In this document: positions 18,876 to 27,585 of the stretch, piece after piece | Position numbering within the stretch: the first letter of the stretch is position 1 | How the letters are laid out: each line of letters opens with the position of its first letter | DNA from: Alphaproteobacteria bacterium | Lineage (GTDB): Bacteria; Pseudomonadota; Alphaproteobacteria; Kiloniellales; DSM-21159 | Direction of reading: 5' to 3' | DNA length: 64,000 bases | NCBI GenBank assembly: GCA_030433005.1 | Contig: JAUILQ010000022.1 | Coordinates: forward strand, 18,365 to 82,364 | Notes under the pieces: generated by a model | What the model was told of the DNA's origin: nothing | The model's input: only the letters and a program-made list of their open reading frames with translations | The model's database searches: none | Translations under genes and position numbers: made by a program

Positions 18876-19403
18876 ATGCGGGAGGCGCCGGTGCTTGCTT
18901 GTCAGAAGAGTGATTTCCTCGACGTCAGCGCCCTCCCGATCGAGATCGGCGGCCGCCACGCCGGCCTCGCCGTATCGCTGGGCAGCGCGATGCTGTTCTT
19001 CACGCCCTATCCGGAGTTGAAGGGCCTCGACGGGCGGCGTTTCGCCTCCCGCCAGGCGCTGGTCGGCGAGGTCGCCGACTGCTGGCGCCGTGCAGCCGGC
19101 CGCTTGGCACGCGCATCGCGGCTTCGGCCCCTCGAGGGCCGGCTGTGGCGCGAGCGTCGCGCCCTGGACCTGCGCCGCCGGCTACCGTCGGCCGGGACGC
19201 GCGCGGGCGCCGAGGCCGAGTTCGGTGCCTTCGCTGCCGGGTGCTTCGCCGCGCCGGCGGTGCCGGCCGGCAGCGTCCCGTTCCGGGCGGTCGGAGCCGG
19301 CGGCGAACCGGCCGCGCCGCGCGAGCCGGGCGCGAGCGACGAGCCTGCCCGTCCGAACGAGGAAGCCGCCGGTTCGCCGAGGGGGCGCGCGGTCGGCTTC
19401 TGA
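18876..19403 (+). CDS. hypothetical protein
   Basis: 175 residues, family not recognised. Residues 1-80 look like a compact folded region (DFLDVSALPIEIGGRHAGLAVSLGSAMLFFTPYPELKGLDG). The rest is Arg/Ala/Pro/Gly-rich and low complexity, and could be a disordered tail or a wrong-frame extension. No clear signal peptide or membrane helix. A possible FNR-type box lies upstream. It converges with the GNAT gene. Existence as a gene is moderately supported by frame and position only. Confidence 0.45.
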   Translation: MREAPVLACQKSDFLDVSALPIEIGGRHAGLAVSLGSAMLFFTPYPELKGLDGRRFASRQALVGEVADCWRRAAGRLARASRLRPLEGRLWRERRALDLRRRLPSAGTRAGAEAEFGAFAAGCFAAPAVPAGSVPFRAVGAGGEPAAPREPGASDEPARPNEEAAGSPRGRAVGF

Positions 19404-19467
19404 GGCCGGACCGTCCGCCAGCCTCCCGGCGCCGCCCTCCGCGCGCCGACCTCGCGGGGGCTTTACC

Positions 19468-19941
19468 TCAAAGCCGTTTCTCGAGCTTCGGCAGCCGGCG
19501 GCCGGGGATCGAGCCGGAGGCCTCCTCGCCCGCCCGCTCCATGCCCATGCGCAGGTAGAAGCCTTCGGCGCCCGGGTCGGCGACCGCGACGAGACGGCTG
19601 CAGCCGGCGTCCTTCGCCATCCGCTCCAGCGCCGCGAACAGCCGGCGCCCGATGCCGTGGCCCAGCCGGGCGGGCTCGACGAAGAGCAGCAGGATCTCCG
19701 CCTCGCCGCCGGGCGCGACGCCGAGGCGCGCGACGCCGGCGGCCCGCCCGTCGCGCTCCGCGACGAGGACGCCGCCGGCCGTGATCTCGGGCGCGCTGAG
19801 CGTCAGCTCGCCCCGGCAGGCCTGCAGGAAGGCCGCGTCGTAACCCCAGACGGCCTTGGAACGCAGGCAGAGCGCGCTCAGCGCGGCGGCTTCTTCGGGG
19901 CGCGCCGGGCGCAGGGCCGCGTGGGATTCGCGCGCTGTCAT
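19468..19941 (-). CDS. GNAT family N-acetyltransferase
   Basis: 157 residues from an ATG preceded by GGTGGAG; the open frame reaches further upstream but the fold begins here. GNAT motif A is visible as FVEPARLGHGIGRRLFAALE (acetyl-CoA pyrophosphate loop, about residues 88-107), followed by LVAVADPGAEGFYLRMGME, typical of motif B. These enzymes transfer acetyl from acetyl-CoA to an amine; the substrate cannot be predicted. Divergent from the thiolase gene with 128 bases between. Confidence 0.85.
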   Translation of the reverse strand: MTARESHAALRPARPEEAAALSALCLRSKAVWGYDAAFLQACRGELTLSAPEITAGGVLVAERDGRAAGVARLGVAPGGEAEILLLFVEPARLGHGIGRRLFAALERMAKDAGCSRLVAVADPGAEGFYLRMGMERAGEEASGSIPGRRLPKLEKRL

Positions 19942-20069
19942 GGCAGGGGCTCCACCGTCGGATGAGGGGCAACGGTAGCGGGCGGCCGGCCGGACCGCTA
20001 TATCAGGAGCGAACCGGCGGGGCGCCGCGCAGCGCGCTCGCGCCGCTGCCATGCGAGGGAAGGAAAGCC

Positions 20070-21239
20070 ATGACCAGCTCCTGCATCGTCGGTTGGGCCC
20101 ACACGCCCTTCGGCAAGCACGAGAACGACGACGTCGAATCGCTGATCGGCCAGGTCGCCCTGCAGGCGGTCACCGACGCCGGCCTCGATCCCAAGGACAT
20201 CGACGAGATCGTGCTCGGCACCTACAACGAGGGCTTCTCGCCCCAGGGCTTTCCGGCCTCGCTGGTGCTGCAGACCTCCCCGGACTTCCGCTTCAAGCCG
20301 GCGACCCGGGTCGAGAACGCCTGCGCCACCGGCTCGGCGGCGATCCACCAGGGGCTCAAGACGATCGCAGCGGGCAAGGGCCGCTTCGTGCTGGTCGTCG
20401 GCGTCGAGAAGATGACCGCGCTGCCCGGGCCCGAGATCGGCAAGACCCTGCTCAAGGCCTCCTACCTGAAGGAGGAGAGCGAGATCGAGGGCGGCTTCGC
20501 CGGCGTCTTCGGGGTGATCGCCAACCAGTACTTCCAGCGCCACGGCGACCAGTCCGACGCGCTGGCGGCGATCGCCGCCAAGAATCACGCCAACGGCGTC
20601 GAGAACCCCTGGGCGCAGATGCGCAAGGACCTGGGCTACGACTTCTGCCGCACCGTCTCTGACAAGAACCCCTACGTCGCGGGTCCCCTCAAGCGCACGG
20701 ACTGCTCGCTGGTCTCCGACGGCGCCGCGGCGCTGGTGCTGACCGACGAGGAGACCGCGGCCTCGATGGACAAGGCGGTCAAGTTCCGCGCCGCCGTCCA
20801 GGTCAACGACTACCTGCCGCTCTCGAAGCGCGACATCGTGCTGTTCGAGGGCTGCGAGCAGGCGTGGAAGCGGGCCCATGCCGAGGCCGGCACCGGCCTG
20901 TCGGACCTGTCCTTCGTCGAGACCCACGACTGCTTCACGATCGCCGAGCTGCTGGAGTACGAGGCGATGGGCCTGACCCCGCGCGGCCAGGGCGCGAAGG
21001 CGGCGCTCGAGGGCTGGACGAAGAAGGACGGCAAGCTGCCGATAAACCCTTCCGGCGGCCTCAAGTCGAAGGGCCACCCGATCGGCGCGACCGGCGTGTC
21101 GATGCACGTCATGACCTCGATGCAGCTGACCGGCAAGGCCGAGGGCATGCAGGTCCGCGACGCGCGCCTGGGCGGCATCTTCAACATGGGCGGGGCCGCC
21201 GTCGCCAACTACGTCTCGATCCTCGAGCCCTTGAAGTAG
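20070..21239 (+). CDS. thiolase (acetyl-CoA acetyltransferase, SCP2-like type)
   Basis: 389 residues from the ATG after GGAAAG. Thiolase superfamily: nucleophile Cys85 in ENACATGSAA, THDCFTIAELLEYE in the second half, and the His-bearing NPSGGLKSKGHPIGATG near residue 330. The loose second-Cys region resembles SCP-x/archaeal-type thiolases more than classic PhaA/AtoB, so the chain-length preference is open. Catalyses thiolytic cleavage or Claisen condensation of acyl-CoAs. A 55-base gap leads to two PPC-domain genes and an enoyl-type reductase, probably one operon. Confidence 0.88.
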   Translation: MTSSCIVGWAHTPFGKHENDDVESLIGQVALQAVTDAGLDPKDIDEIVLGTYNEGFSPQGFPASLVLQTSPDFRFKPATRVENACATGSAAIHQGLKTIAAGKGRFVLVVGVEKMTALPGPEIGKTLLKASYLKEESEIEGGFAGVFGVIANQYFQRHGDQSDALAAIAAKNHANGVENPWAQMRKDLGYDFCRTVSDKNPYVAGPLKRTDCSLVSDGAAALVLTDEETAASMDKAVKFRAAVQVNDYLPLSKRDIVLFEGCEQAWKRAHAEAGTGLSDLSFVETHDCFTIAELLEYEAMGLTPRGQGAKAALEGWTKKDGKLPINPSGGLKSKGHPIGATGVSMHVMTSMQLTGKAEGMQVRDARLGGIFNMGGAAVANYVSILEPLK

Positions 21240-21294
21240 GGGCCCCACGCCCGCCCGCGGCGGCGGGTGCGGCGGCCACGCGAAGAGAGGTGCG

Positions 21295-21813
21295 GTGAGG
21301 CTTCTCAAGCATCCCGGACGGCCGCTCCAGCCGCGCCGCCTGATCGCCGAGGCGCGCGCGGGCGGCGAGTGGCGCTGCCTGCTGCCCGAAGGGGCCCTGC
21401 TCGGCGACCTGGCCGGGCGTCTGGCGGCGCGCGGCGTCGAGCAGGCGGCGATCCAGCTGCTCGGCGGCGCCTTCGCGCGCTTCGAATACCGTTGCGGCGA
21501 GCCGGCCGAGGCGGGCGCGGGGCCGCTGCTGGACGAGGGCGAGCGGCGCAGCCTGGACGGCGCCTGCCCGCTGGTCGGCGGCAGCGCGATCCTGGGGCGC
21601 GGCCTCGACGGCGGTCCGCGGCTGCACGCCCACGCCCTCGTCGTGGGGCCTGACGGCGTCCTCGCCGGCGGACGCCTGGAGCCGGCCGGCTGCAGGGTCG
21701 GGCCCGATGGCCTGGCCGTCCAGGTCGTCGCCCTCGCCGGGGCGGGCTTCGCCGCGGCGCAGGACGAGGAGACCGGCGCCACCCTGTTCGAGCCGAGAGT
21801 GGAGGGTGCATGA
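21295..21813 (+). CDS. PPC (DUF296) domain protein 1
   Basis: 172 residues from a GTG preceded by GAGAGG. It carries the PPC/DUF296 hallmark: GGAFARFEYRCG, then LHAHALVVGPDGVLAGGRLEP, the histidine and GG pattern that forms the trimeric cup seen in this family. Plants fuse PPC to AT-hooks; in bacteria these small proteins stand alone and their ligand is unknown. The stop overlaps the start of the next gene (ATGA), which is a second PPC protein, so a heteromer is plausible. Confidence 0.75.
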   Translation: MRLLKHPGRPLQPRRLIAEARAGGEWRCLLPEGALLGDLAGRLAARGVEQAAIQLLGGAFARFEYRCGEPAEAGAGPLLDEGERRSLDGACPLVGGSAILGRGLDGGPRLHAHALVVGPDGVLAGGRLEPAGCRVGPDGLAVQVVALAGAGFAAAQDEETGATLFEPRVEGA

Positions 21814-22235
21814 GCGACGAGATCCTGTTCGAGCCCGGCCGGACCGGGCGTCTGGTCGCGATCCGCCTGAAGCCGAATCAGGACCTCGTGGAGGGCGTCG
21901 AGGCGGCGGCCGAGGAGGCCGGTCTCGCCTACGCCACGGTGCGCGCCGCGGTCGGCTCGCTGGTCGATGCCGCCCTCGGCTTCGGGGCGGGGGAGGGCGC
22001 CGGCGTCACCACGGTCGAGGGGCCGGGCATCGAGATCCTGACCCTGGGCGGCGAGCTGCGGCCGGACCGGCAGGGGCGCCCGCACGCCTACCTGCAGGGC
22101 ACGGTCTCCGACCCCGACGCCGGGGTCTACGGCGGCCGCTTCGTGCGCGGCGCCAACCCGATCTGCATGACTCTGGAGCTGGTGCTCCAGGAATGGATTC
22201 CCGAGGACGGCGACGAAGGGGAGGACGAGGCATGA
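21810..22235 (+). CDS. PPC (DUF296) domain protein 2
   Basis: 141 residues. Same family as the preceding gene: LVAIRLKPNQDLVEGVEAAAEEAGLAYATVRAAVGSLVDA at the start, then PHAYLQGTVSDPDAGVYGGRFV in place of the His/GG motif, and an acidic tail. Overlaps both neighbours by four bases, giving a three-gene translationally coupled unit with the AcuI-like reductase. Function unknown; the gene context suggests a partner in acyl-CoA or quinone chemistry, which is inference. Confidence 0.8.
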   Translation: MSDEILFEPGRTGRLVAIRLKPNQDLVEGVEAAAEEAGLAYATVRAAVGSLVDAALGFGAGEGAGVTTVEGPGIEILTLGGELRPDRQGRPHAYLQGTVSDPDAGVYGGRFVRGANPICMTLELVLQEWIPEDGDEGEDEA

Positions 22236-23224
22236 GCTTTCGCGCCCATCTGCTGGAGGAGAGCGACGGCAAGGTCGCCGGCAAGCTGGTCGAGCTGGAG
22301 GAGTCCCGGCTGCCCGAGGGGAATGTCACGGTCGCCGTCGACTATTCGACGCTCAACTACAAGGACGGCATGATCCTCAAGGGCATCGGCCGGCTGGTGC
22401 GCAGCTACCCCCACGTGCCCGGCGTCGACTTCGCCGGCACGGTCGAGCAGAGCGACGACCCGCGCTACCGGGCCGGCGACAAGGTCGTGCTGACCGGCTG
22501 GCGCGTCGGCGAGATGCACTGGGGCGGCTACGCCGAGAAGGCCAGGGTCAAGGCCGACTGGCTGGTGCCGCTGCCCGAAGGCCTGAGCGCCAAGCGCGCC
22601 ATGGCGATCGGCACCGCCGGTTTCACCGCGATGCTGGCGGTGCTCGAGCTGGAGCGCCACGGCCTGGAGGCGGGCGAGGAGCGGCCGGTGCTCGTCACCG
22701 GCGCGGCCGGCGGCGTCGGCTCGGTCGCGGTGGCCGTTCTGGCCCGGCTCGGCTACCGCGTCGCCGCCTCGACGGGGCGGGCGCAGACCCACGACTACCT
22801 GCGCGATCTCGGCGCGACGGAGATCGTCGAGCGCGGCGAGCTCGCCGAGCCGCCGAGCCGGCCGCTCGACAAGGAGCGCTGGGCGGCCTGCATCGACGCG
22901 GTCGGCGGCACGACCCTGGCCCGCGTGCTGACCCAGATGGCCTACGGCCGCTCGGTCGCGGCGGTCGGGCTGGCCGGCGGCAACGCGCTGGAGACCACGG
23001 TGCTGCCGTTCCTGCTGCGGGGGGTAAACCTGCTCGGCATCGATTCGGTGATGCGCCCCTACGACGACCGGATCGAGGCCTGGAACCGGCTGCTGAGCGA
23101 CCTGCCGATGGACAAGCTCGACGCCATGACCGAGGAGGCCGGCCTCGGCGACCTGCCGGCGCTCGCCGACTCGATCCTGGCCGGCGGCGTGCGCGGCCGC
23201 ACGGTGATCGACGTCCGCCGCTGA
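22232..23224 (+). CDS. AcuI/YhdH-type acryloyl-CoA reductase, MDR superfamily
   Basis: 330 residues. Medium-chain reductase without catalytic zinc: N-terminal VDYSTLNYKDGMILKGIGRLVRSYPHVPGVDFAG, then the NADPH-binding VTGAAGGVGSVAVAVLARLGYRV near residues 153-173. The LNYKD and YPxVPGID-type blocks and LLGIDSV are characteristic of YhdH/AcuI, which reduces acryloyl-CoA to propionyl-CoA with NADPH and thereby detoxifies it. Translationally coupled to the PPC pair; cytosolic. The thiolase upstream suggests use of the propionyl-CoA or acetyl-CoA produced. Confidence 0.87.
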   Translation: MSFRAHLLEESDGKVAGKLVELEESRLPEGNVTVAVDYSTLNYKDGMILKGIGRLVRSYPHVPGVDFAGTVEQSDDPRYRAGDKVVLTGWRVGEMHWGGYAEKARVKADWLVPLPEGLSAKRAMAIGTAGFTAMLAVLELERHGLEAGEERPVLVTGAAGGVGSVAVAVLARLGYRVAASTGRAQTHDYLRDLGATEIVERGELAEPPSRPLDKERWAACIDAVGGTTLARVLTQMAYGRSVAAVGLAGGNALETTVLPFLLRGVNLLGIDSVMRPYDDRIEAWNRLLSDLPMDKLDAMTEEAGLGDLPALADSILAGGVRGRTVIDVRR

Positions 23225-23426
23225 CCGGACCCGCCGAGGGGCCTCGCTGACCGGCAGTGCGGCGCGCCGGCCCGGCCGGGTCGGCGCGCTCTCGCCCCCG
23301 TCTTGTCACAGAAGCGCCGCTTAGGGCATAAGGCGCTGTGGTGGGCATGGGGGTTCCAGTGCGATTCTGCGCCAGGGAACGGCGGCCGGAAGGCGCCGCT
23401 CCGCTTCTTCGCGATCATCGACGGCC

Positions 23427-24083
23427 TTGACCAGTCGCTGGCTGACCGGCGCGCTGGCGCTGCTGCTGCTCTGCCTGCAGGCGCAGCCGGGCATCGCCCG
23501 CGATCCGCTCTGGGAGCTGCTGCCCTGGAACGAGCGGCTCGGCGTCGACTGGTACGAGAACCGCGGCGAGCGCGGCGACGCCGAGGCCCAGGCGATCGCC
23601 GGCGCCATGCACGAGCGCGGCATCGGCACGCCGGTCGACCTCGAGGCGGCCAGGCGCTGGTACCGCCGGGCCGCCGAGAACGGCCAGCCGGCGGCGCAGT
23701 TCCGGCTCGGCGTCCTGCTCAGCGAGCGTCCCGGCGGCGACGAGGCCGAGGCGGCGCGCTGGTACCGTGCGGCGGCCGAAGCCGGCATCGCCCAGGCGGC
23801 CTACAACCTGGCGGTGCTCTACGAGGCCGGGCGCGGCATCGAGCCCGACCTCGAGGCGGCGGCCCGCTTCTACGAGGCGGCCTTCGAGGGCGGCATCGCC
23901 CGCGCCGCGCTGAATCGGGGGCTGCTCGCCCTGCGCGAGACGCCGCCGGACGGTGCCGCGGCCTACCGCTGGCTGCTGCGCGCCGAGGCGGCCGGCGTCG
24001 CCGAGGCCGCCGCCCTGGCGCCCGAGGTCGCCGGGCTGCTGAGCGCCGAGGAGCGCGCGGCCGCCGAGGCCGCGGCCCGCTGA
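23427..24083 (+). CDS. exported Sel1-repeat protein
   Basis: 218 residues from a TTG start. A signal peptide covers about residues 1-24 (hydrophobic ALALLLLCLQ, cleavage near GIA-R). The rest consists of Sel1-like 36-residue helical repeats (GDAEAQAIAGAMHERGIGTPVDLEAARRWYRRA and three further units), ending in an Ala/Glu-rich helix. Such proteins act as periplasmic scaffolds in envelope or signalling assemblies; no partner is identifiable here. Converges with the DUF3445 gene. Confidence 0.83.
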   Translation: MTSRWLTGALALLLLCLQAQPGIARDPLWELLPWNERLGVDWYENRGERGDAEAQAIAGAMHERGIGTPVDLEAARRWYRRAAENGQPAAQFRLGVLLSERPGGDEAEAARWYRAAAEAGIAQAAYNLAVLYEAGRGIEPDLEAAARFYEAAFEGGIARAALNRGLLALRETPPDGAAAYRWLLRAEAAGVAEAAALAPEVAGLLSAEERAAAEAAAR

Positions 24084-24219
24084 CTGGCGCTCTGGCCCCG
24101 GATCGCCGCCGCGGCCGGGAGCAAGCGGCAGTTGTCGCAGGCCGCCAGTCTTCCACAGTTCGTTTACTTTTCCCGCGAGTTATCCCCAGAAAACGACAAA
24201 TCCGGTGGAACCGGATGCC

Positions 24220-25140
24220 TCAACGCTGCGTAGCGGTGCCCGCTCCCTCGAGCCCCGACAGGTAGTCGCGGACGGCCGCTCCGAACACCGGCAGGGACTT
24301 GTAGCCGGCGAAGTCGTCGGGCAGCTCGCCCAGCCAGCGCGCCAGGTTGCCGGCGGCTTCCGGCGCCGCCGCCAGGCTCGAGAGCGGGTGGCGGTAGGTG
24401 CGGATGCCGAACACGATGGCGCCGCTCTCCGGCAGGCGCCGCAGGGTCTGGCGCTCGGTGCGCAGCCAGACCCGCTCGCCGGCGTTCTCCGCGGTGATCG
24501 AGGGGTCGCGTTCGCGCTGCCCGTGGCCCTCGGGCAGGAACAGCGTCGGCTCGTCGACCAGCGACCAGTTGACCCGCCAGACCGGCTTTTCCGGCGTCAG
24601 CTTCTGGAAGAAGCGGTCGACCGGCCGGCCGAGCCGCTCGCCGTAGCCGGGCACCGGCTCGTGGATCGCCTGCATCGGCCGGCCGAGCTTGTCGGCGAGG
24701 CGCCAGCGCGAGGGAAAGGCCAGGGTCGCGGCGGTCAGAGCGTAGGGCGCCCCGGCTTCCGGCGATTCCATGATGCAGAAGTCCTCCTGGACCCACAGCC
24801 CGGCCTGGGCCAGCGGGTGCTCGCCGTCCTCGTCGAGCTCCCAGGTCGCACGGTCGCTCAGCCGGTGCAGCCGCCGCCCTTCCAGGGCGAAGCGCTCCGG
24901 GAAGCGCTCGGCGAGGAAGCCGGCGAGGCTGTCGCGCAGCTCGCGCGAGGCGGCCTCCGAGCCGGGCAGGGCGGCGAAGACCTCGTCACGGCGCTCGTCG
25001 AGCAGCCGGCGCTTCTCGGCGAGGTAGGCCTCGTACTCGGCATCGATCTCGATCCAGTCGCGCGGCTTCAGGGCCAGCAGGCCCATGGTCATGCGATAGG
25101 GGCCGGCGGTGAAGGGCAGGTAGGGCGGTGGCGTCGTCAT
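24220..25140 (-). CDS. heme-dependent oxidative N-demethylase-like protein (DUF3445)
   Basis: 306 residues from MTTPPPYLPF; an in-frame ATG three codons earlier is an alternative. Sequence landmarks of DUF3445: YRMTMGLLALKPRDWIEID near the start, AGLWVQEDFCIMES and FPSRWRLADKLGRPMQAIHEPVPGY in the middle, WRVNWSLVDEPTLFLP, and LRTERQTLRRLPESGAIVFGIRTY. A family member was characterised as a heme-dependent oxidative N-demethylase; most others, including this one, are assigned by similarity. Followed on the same strand by no gene; upstream is an NDUFA9-like gene 32 bases away, so they may be cotranscribed. Confidence 0.83.
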   Translation of the reverse strand: MTTPPPYLPFTAGPYRMTMGLLALKPRDWIEIDAEYEAYLAEKRRLLDERRDEVFAALPGSEAASRELRDSLAGFLAERFPERFALEGRRLHRLSDRATWELDEDGEHPLAQAGLWVQEDFCIMESPEAGAPYALTAATLAFPSRWRLADKLGRPMQAIHEPVPGYGERLGRPVDRFFQKLTPEKPVWRVNWSLVDEPTLFLPEGHGQRERDPSITAENAGERVWLRTERQTLRRLPESGAIVFGIRTYRHPLSSLAAAPEAAGNLARWLGELPDDFAGYKSLPVFGAAVRDYLSGLEGAGTATQR

Positions 25141-25172
25141 GGCGCGCATTCTGGCGAGGCGGCCGCGCCTTG

Positions 25173-26099
25173 TCAGCCGGCCGGCTCGTCGCGGCCCCCT
25201 GGCTTCGCGGCGAGCAGCTCGGGCAGCAGGCAGGAGAGGCCGCGCGGCCGGATCCCGACCGCTTCGAAGCCGGGCCACGCACCGCCCGGCAGGTTGTCCC
25301 GGCGCAGCAGCGCGACCTGGTGGCGCGTCAGCGGCGCGCCGGGCAGCCGCTCGGCGCCGCGCGCCAGCAGCTCCCAGAGCGCGAAGGGCACGGGCAGCAG
25401 CCGTGGATGGCGGCCGAGCCGATCCGCGACCGCCTCGACCAGCTCCCGGTAGCGCCAGACCTCGGCGCCGCCGAGTTCCAGGCTGGGGGTCGGCTGGCGC
25501 GCCGCCCGGACGGCGGCGCCGGCGACGTCGTCGACCCATGCCGGCTGCAGGCGCGTCTCGCCGCGACCGAACAGCGGGACGACCGGCAGGCGGCGAACCA
25601 GGGACGCCAGGCCGCCGATCAGCGCGTCGCCCTCGCCGACCAATGCGGAGGGGCGCAGGAGCGTCGCCGTCGGAAAGCCCGCGCGCACCGCCGCCTCGCC
25701 CCGGCCGCGGCTGCGCAGGTAGGCGTCGTCGGCCGCCGGGTCGGCGCCGATGCCGGACAGCTGCACGAGGCGGCTGAGCCCGCCGTCGCGCGCCAGCTCG
25801 GCGAGGCGGCCCGCGGCCTCGACGTGGAGCGATTCGAAGTCGAGGCCGCGGCGCTCCCGATAGAGGCTGACGGCGTTGATCGCAGCCCCGGCGCCCGCAA
25901 GGGCTCGGCGCACCGGCTCGGGATCCCGGATGTCGACGGCCAGCGTCTCGAGGTTCGGATCGGCGTCGAACAGCCGCACCGCGACCTCGGGGCGGCGCAC
26001 CGCGACGCGCGTCCGGCACCCCTGCTGCAGCAGCCGGCGGACGATGCGGCGGCCGAGGAAGCCGGTGCCGCCGAAGACGGTGACGGGCGGCTCAGCCAT
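25173..26099 (-). CDS. NDUFA9/NmrA-like NAD(P)-binding protein
   Basis: 308 residues. Atypical SDR: N-terminal GGTGFLGRRIVRRLLQQG nucleotide-binding motif, AINAVSLYRERRGLDFESLHVEAA in the middle, and QLSGIGADPAADDAYLRSRGRGE without the usual YxxxK order. It resembles the complex I accessory subunit NDUFA9 and ubiquinone-related SDRs of alphaproteobacteria, which bind NADPH in a structural or regulatory way. No membrane helix. Upstream of and on the same strand as the DUF3445 gene. Confidence 0.8.
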   Translation of the reverse strand: MAEPPVTVFGGTGFLGRRIVRRLLQQGCRTRVAVRRPEVAVRLFDADPNLETLAVDIRDPEPVRRALAGAGAAINAVSLYRERRGLDFESLHVEAAGRLAELARDGGLSRLVQLSGIGADPAADDAYLRSRGRGEAAVRAGFPTATLLRPSALVGEGDALIGGLASLVRRLPVVPLFGRGETRLQPAWVDDVAGAAVRAARQPTPSLELGGAEVWRYRELVEAVADRLGRHPRLLPVPFALWELLARGAERLPGAPLTRHQVALLRRDNLPGGAWPGFEAVGIRPRGLSCLLPELLAAKPGGRDEPAG

Positions 26100-26161
26100 G
26101 CCCGGCAGGTGGGGACGGACGGGACGGGCGGCCAGGCCTCCGGGAGCCCTGGCGCCGACCG

Positions 26162-27319
26162 TTAGCCGGCGGCGGCCGCGACCGGCTCGCCGCGGCGGGT
26201 CTGGGCGCGCTCGTCGACGACGCAGTTCCGGCCGGCGCCCTTGGCCTTGTAGAGCGCCGTGTCGGCGCGCGCGATCAGCTCGTCGAGCGACTCGCCGGGG
26301 CGGTACTTGGCGACGCCGACCGAGATCGTGATGGTGCCGTAGTCGGCGCCGGTCGAGCGATTGGTCAGGCGCTTGCCGGCGAGCGCGTGACGCAGCCGGT
26401 CGGCGATCAGCATGGCGGCGTCGAGGTCGGTTTCCGGCAACACCACCGCGAACTCCTCGCCGCCGTAGCGCGCCGGGGTGTGGCCCTCGCGCACGCCGGT
26501 CTTGAGGATGTGCGCCAGGGTCTTCAGCACCTGGTCGCCGATGCGGTGGCCGAAGCTGTCGTTGAAACGCTTGAAGTGGTCGACGTCGGTCAGCAGCAGG
26601 CTGAGCGGCTGGCCGCTCTCCTCCGCGGCCCTGGCGCCGAGCTTCAGGCTGAGATCGAACTGCTTGCGGTTGGCGAGGCCGGTCAGGCCGTCGGTCGTCG
26701 CCTCGATGCGCACTTCCTGCAGGGTGCTGCGCAGCTCGTCGAGCTGCTCGGAGCTCTCGGCGAGCTGGGCCTCGAGGGCGCGCGAGCGGCTCAGCATGCC
26801 CTGGGTCTGCTCGACGATGCCGCGGACCAGCTCGGCCAGCTCCCGGTTGGCCGCGCTGTCGCGCTTGGCGCTCTCGCGGTCGACCCGCTCGCCAACCTTC
26901 TCGATCGCGCCGCTGAAGGTCTCGAGCTGCTCGCCGTAGCGCTCGGCGTTGCCGCTGGCGTCGCTGACCAGCTCGAGGATGCGCTGCATCGCGCTCTCCA
27001 GCTTGATGCCGGCGTCGCCGAACACGGCGCCCTGGGCATCGGCGCTGAAGAAGGTCGAGAACAGCTCCTCGCTGCGCGCCGGGGTGAAGCGTTCGCCCTT
27101 CTCGATCAGGCTGTCGATGGCTCGGGTCAGCTCGGGCCGGCGGCCGGCGTGGTAGGCGTACCAGACGGCGTAGTTCGTCGGATCGGCCGGCAGGCCCGCC
27201 TGCTCCAGCGAGTCCAGCGCCAGCCGAGACACGCGGTTGGCCTCCTCGAGCCTGCGGCTCCCGGACGGATTGCCGGAGGGATTGCCGGACGGATTCCTGG
27301 CGGAGACGCCTTTGGCCAT
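26162..27319 (-). CDS. GGDEF-domain diguanylate cyclase
   Basis: 385 residues from the ATG giving MAKGVSARN; a longer frame starts 22 codons upstream. An N-terminal helical domain (residues 20-200) with coiled coil (LSRSRALEAQLAESSEQLDELRSTLQEV) is followed by a GGDEF domain with intact catalytic GGEEF in ARYGGEEFAVVLPE. The inhibitory I-site five residues before it reads REGH instead of RxxD, so product inhibition is probably weakened. Makes cyclic di-GMP from two GTP. Residues 10-22 contain three NPSG units encoded by 12-bp repeats. Cytosolic; divergent from the PAS_5 gene. Confidence 0.9.
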   Translation of the reverse strand: MAKGVSARNPSGNPSGNPSGSRRLEEANRVSRLALDSLEQAGLPADPTNYAVWYAYHAGRRPELTRAIDSLIEKGERFTPARSEELFSTFFSADAQGAVFGDAGIKLESAMQRILELVSDASGNAERYGEQLETFSGAIEKVGERVDRESAKRDSAANRELAELVRGIVEQTQGMLSRSRALEAQLAESSEQLDELRSTLQEVRIEATTDGLTGLANRKQFDLSLKLGARAAEESGQPLSLLLTDVDHFKRFNDSFGHRIGDQVLKTLAHILKTGVREGHTPARYGGEEFAVVLPETDLDAAMLIADRLRHALAGKRLTNRSTGADYGTITISVGVAKYRPGESLDELIARADTALYKAKGAGRNCVVDERAQTRRGEPVAAAAG

Positions 27320-27585
27320 GCTCAACCCTTCGCAGCTGCTGGCCCCGACGGACGGGAGGACGCCGCGCCTCGCCGGGCGCGGCACGGGCAGCCTAGCCGA
27401 GAGGTGTTAGCCATTGGTTATCCGGGCGCCGCCGGCAGAGGGGCCGGCGCTCTTAGGCTTTCGGCAAGGAAAGACCGGGTAGGGTGCGAGCCTGCAGCCC
27501 CGGCCGCTTGCCAAAGCCTGCCACCGACCCAGCTCTAGCGAAGCGCGCCGCGATCGGGCCCGGCGCGCGGCGGCCCGACGGAACA

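Noticed and set aside
19090..19965. 291-codon plus-strand frame over the GNAT gene
   Set aside because: Overlaps both a plausible small gene and the GNAT gene; composition is Arg/Pro-rich shadow.
24180..24188. DnaA-box-like TTATCCCCA between the Sel1 and DUF3445 genes
   Set aside because: Single one-mismatch 9-mer in a convergent spacer; expected by chance.
27408..27423. Possible CtrA half-site TTAGCCAT near the GGDEF/PAS_5 promoter
   Set aside because: One mismatch in a single half-site; too weak next to the exact site at 5170.
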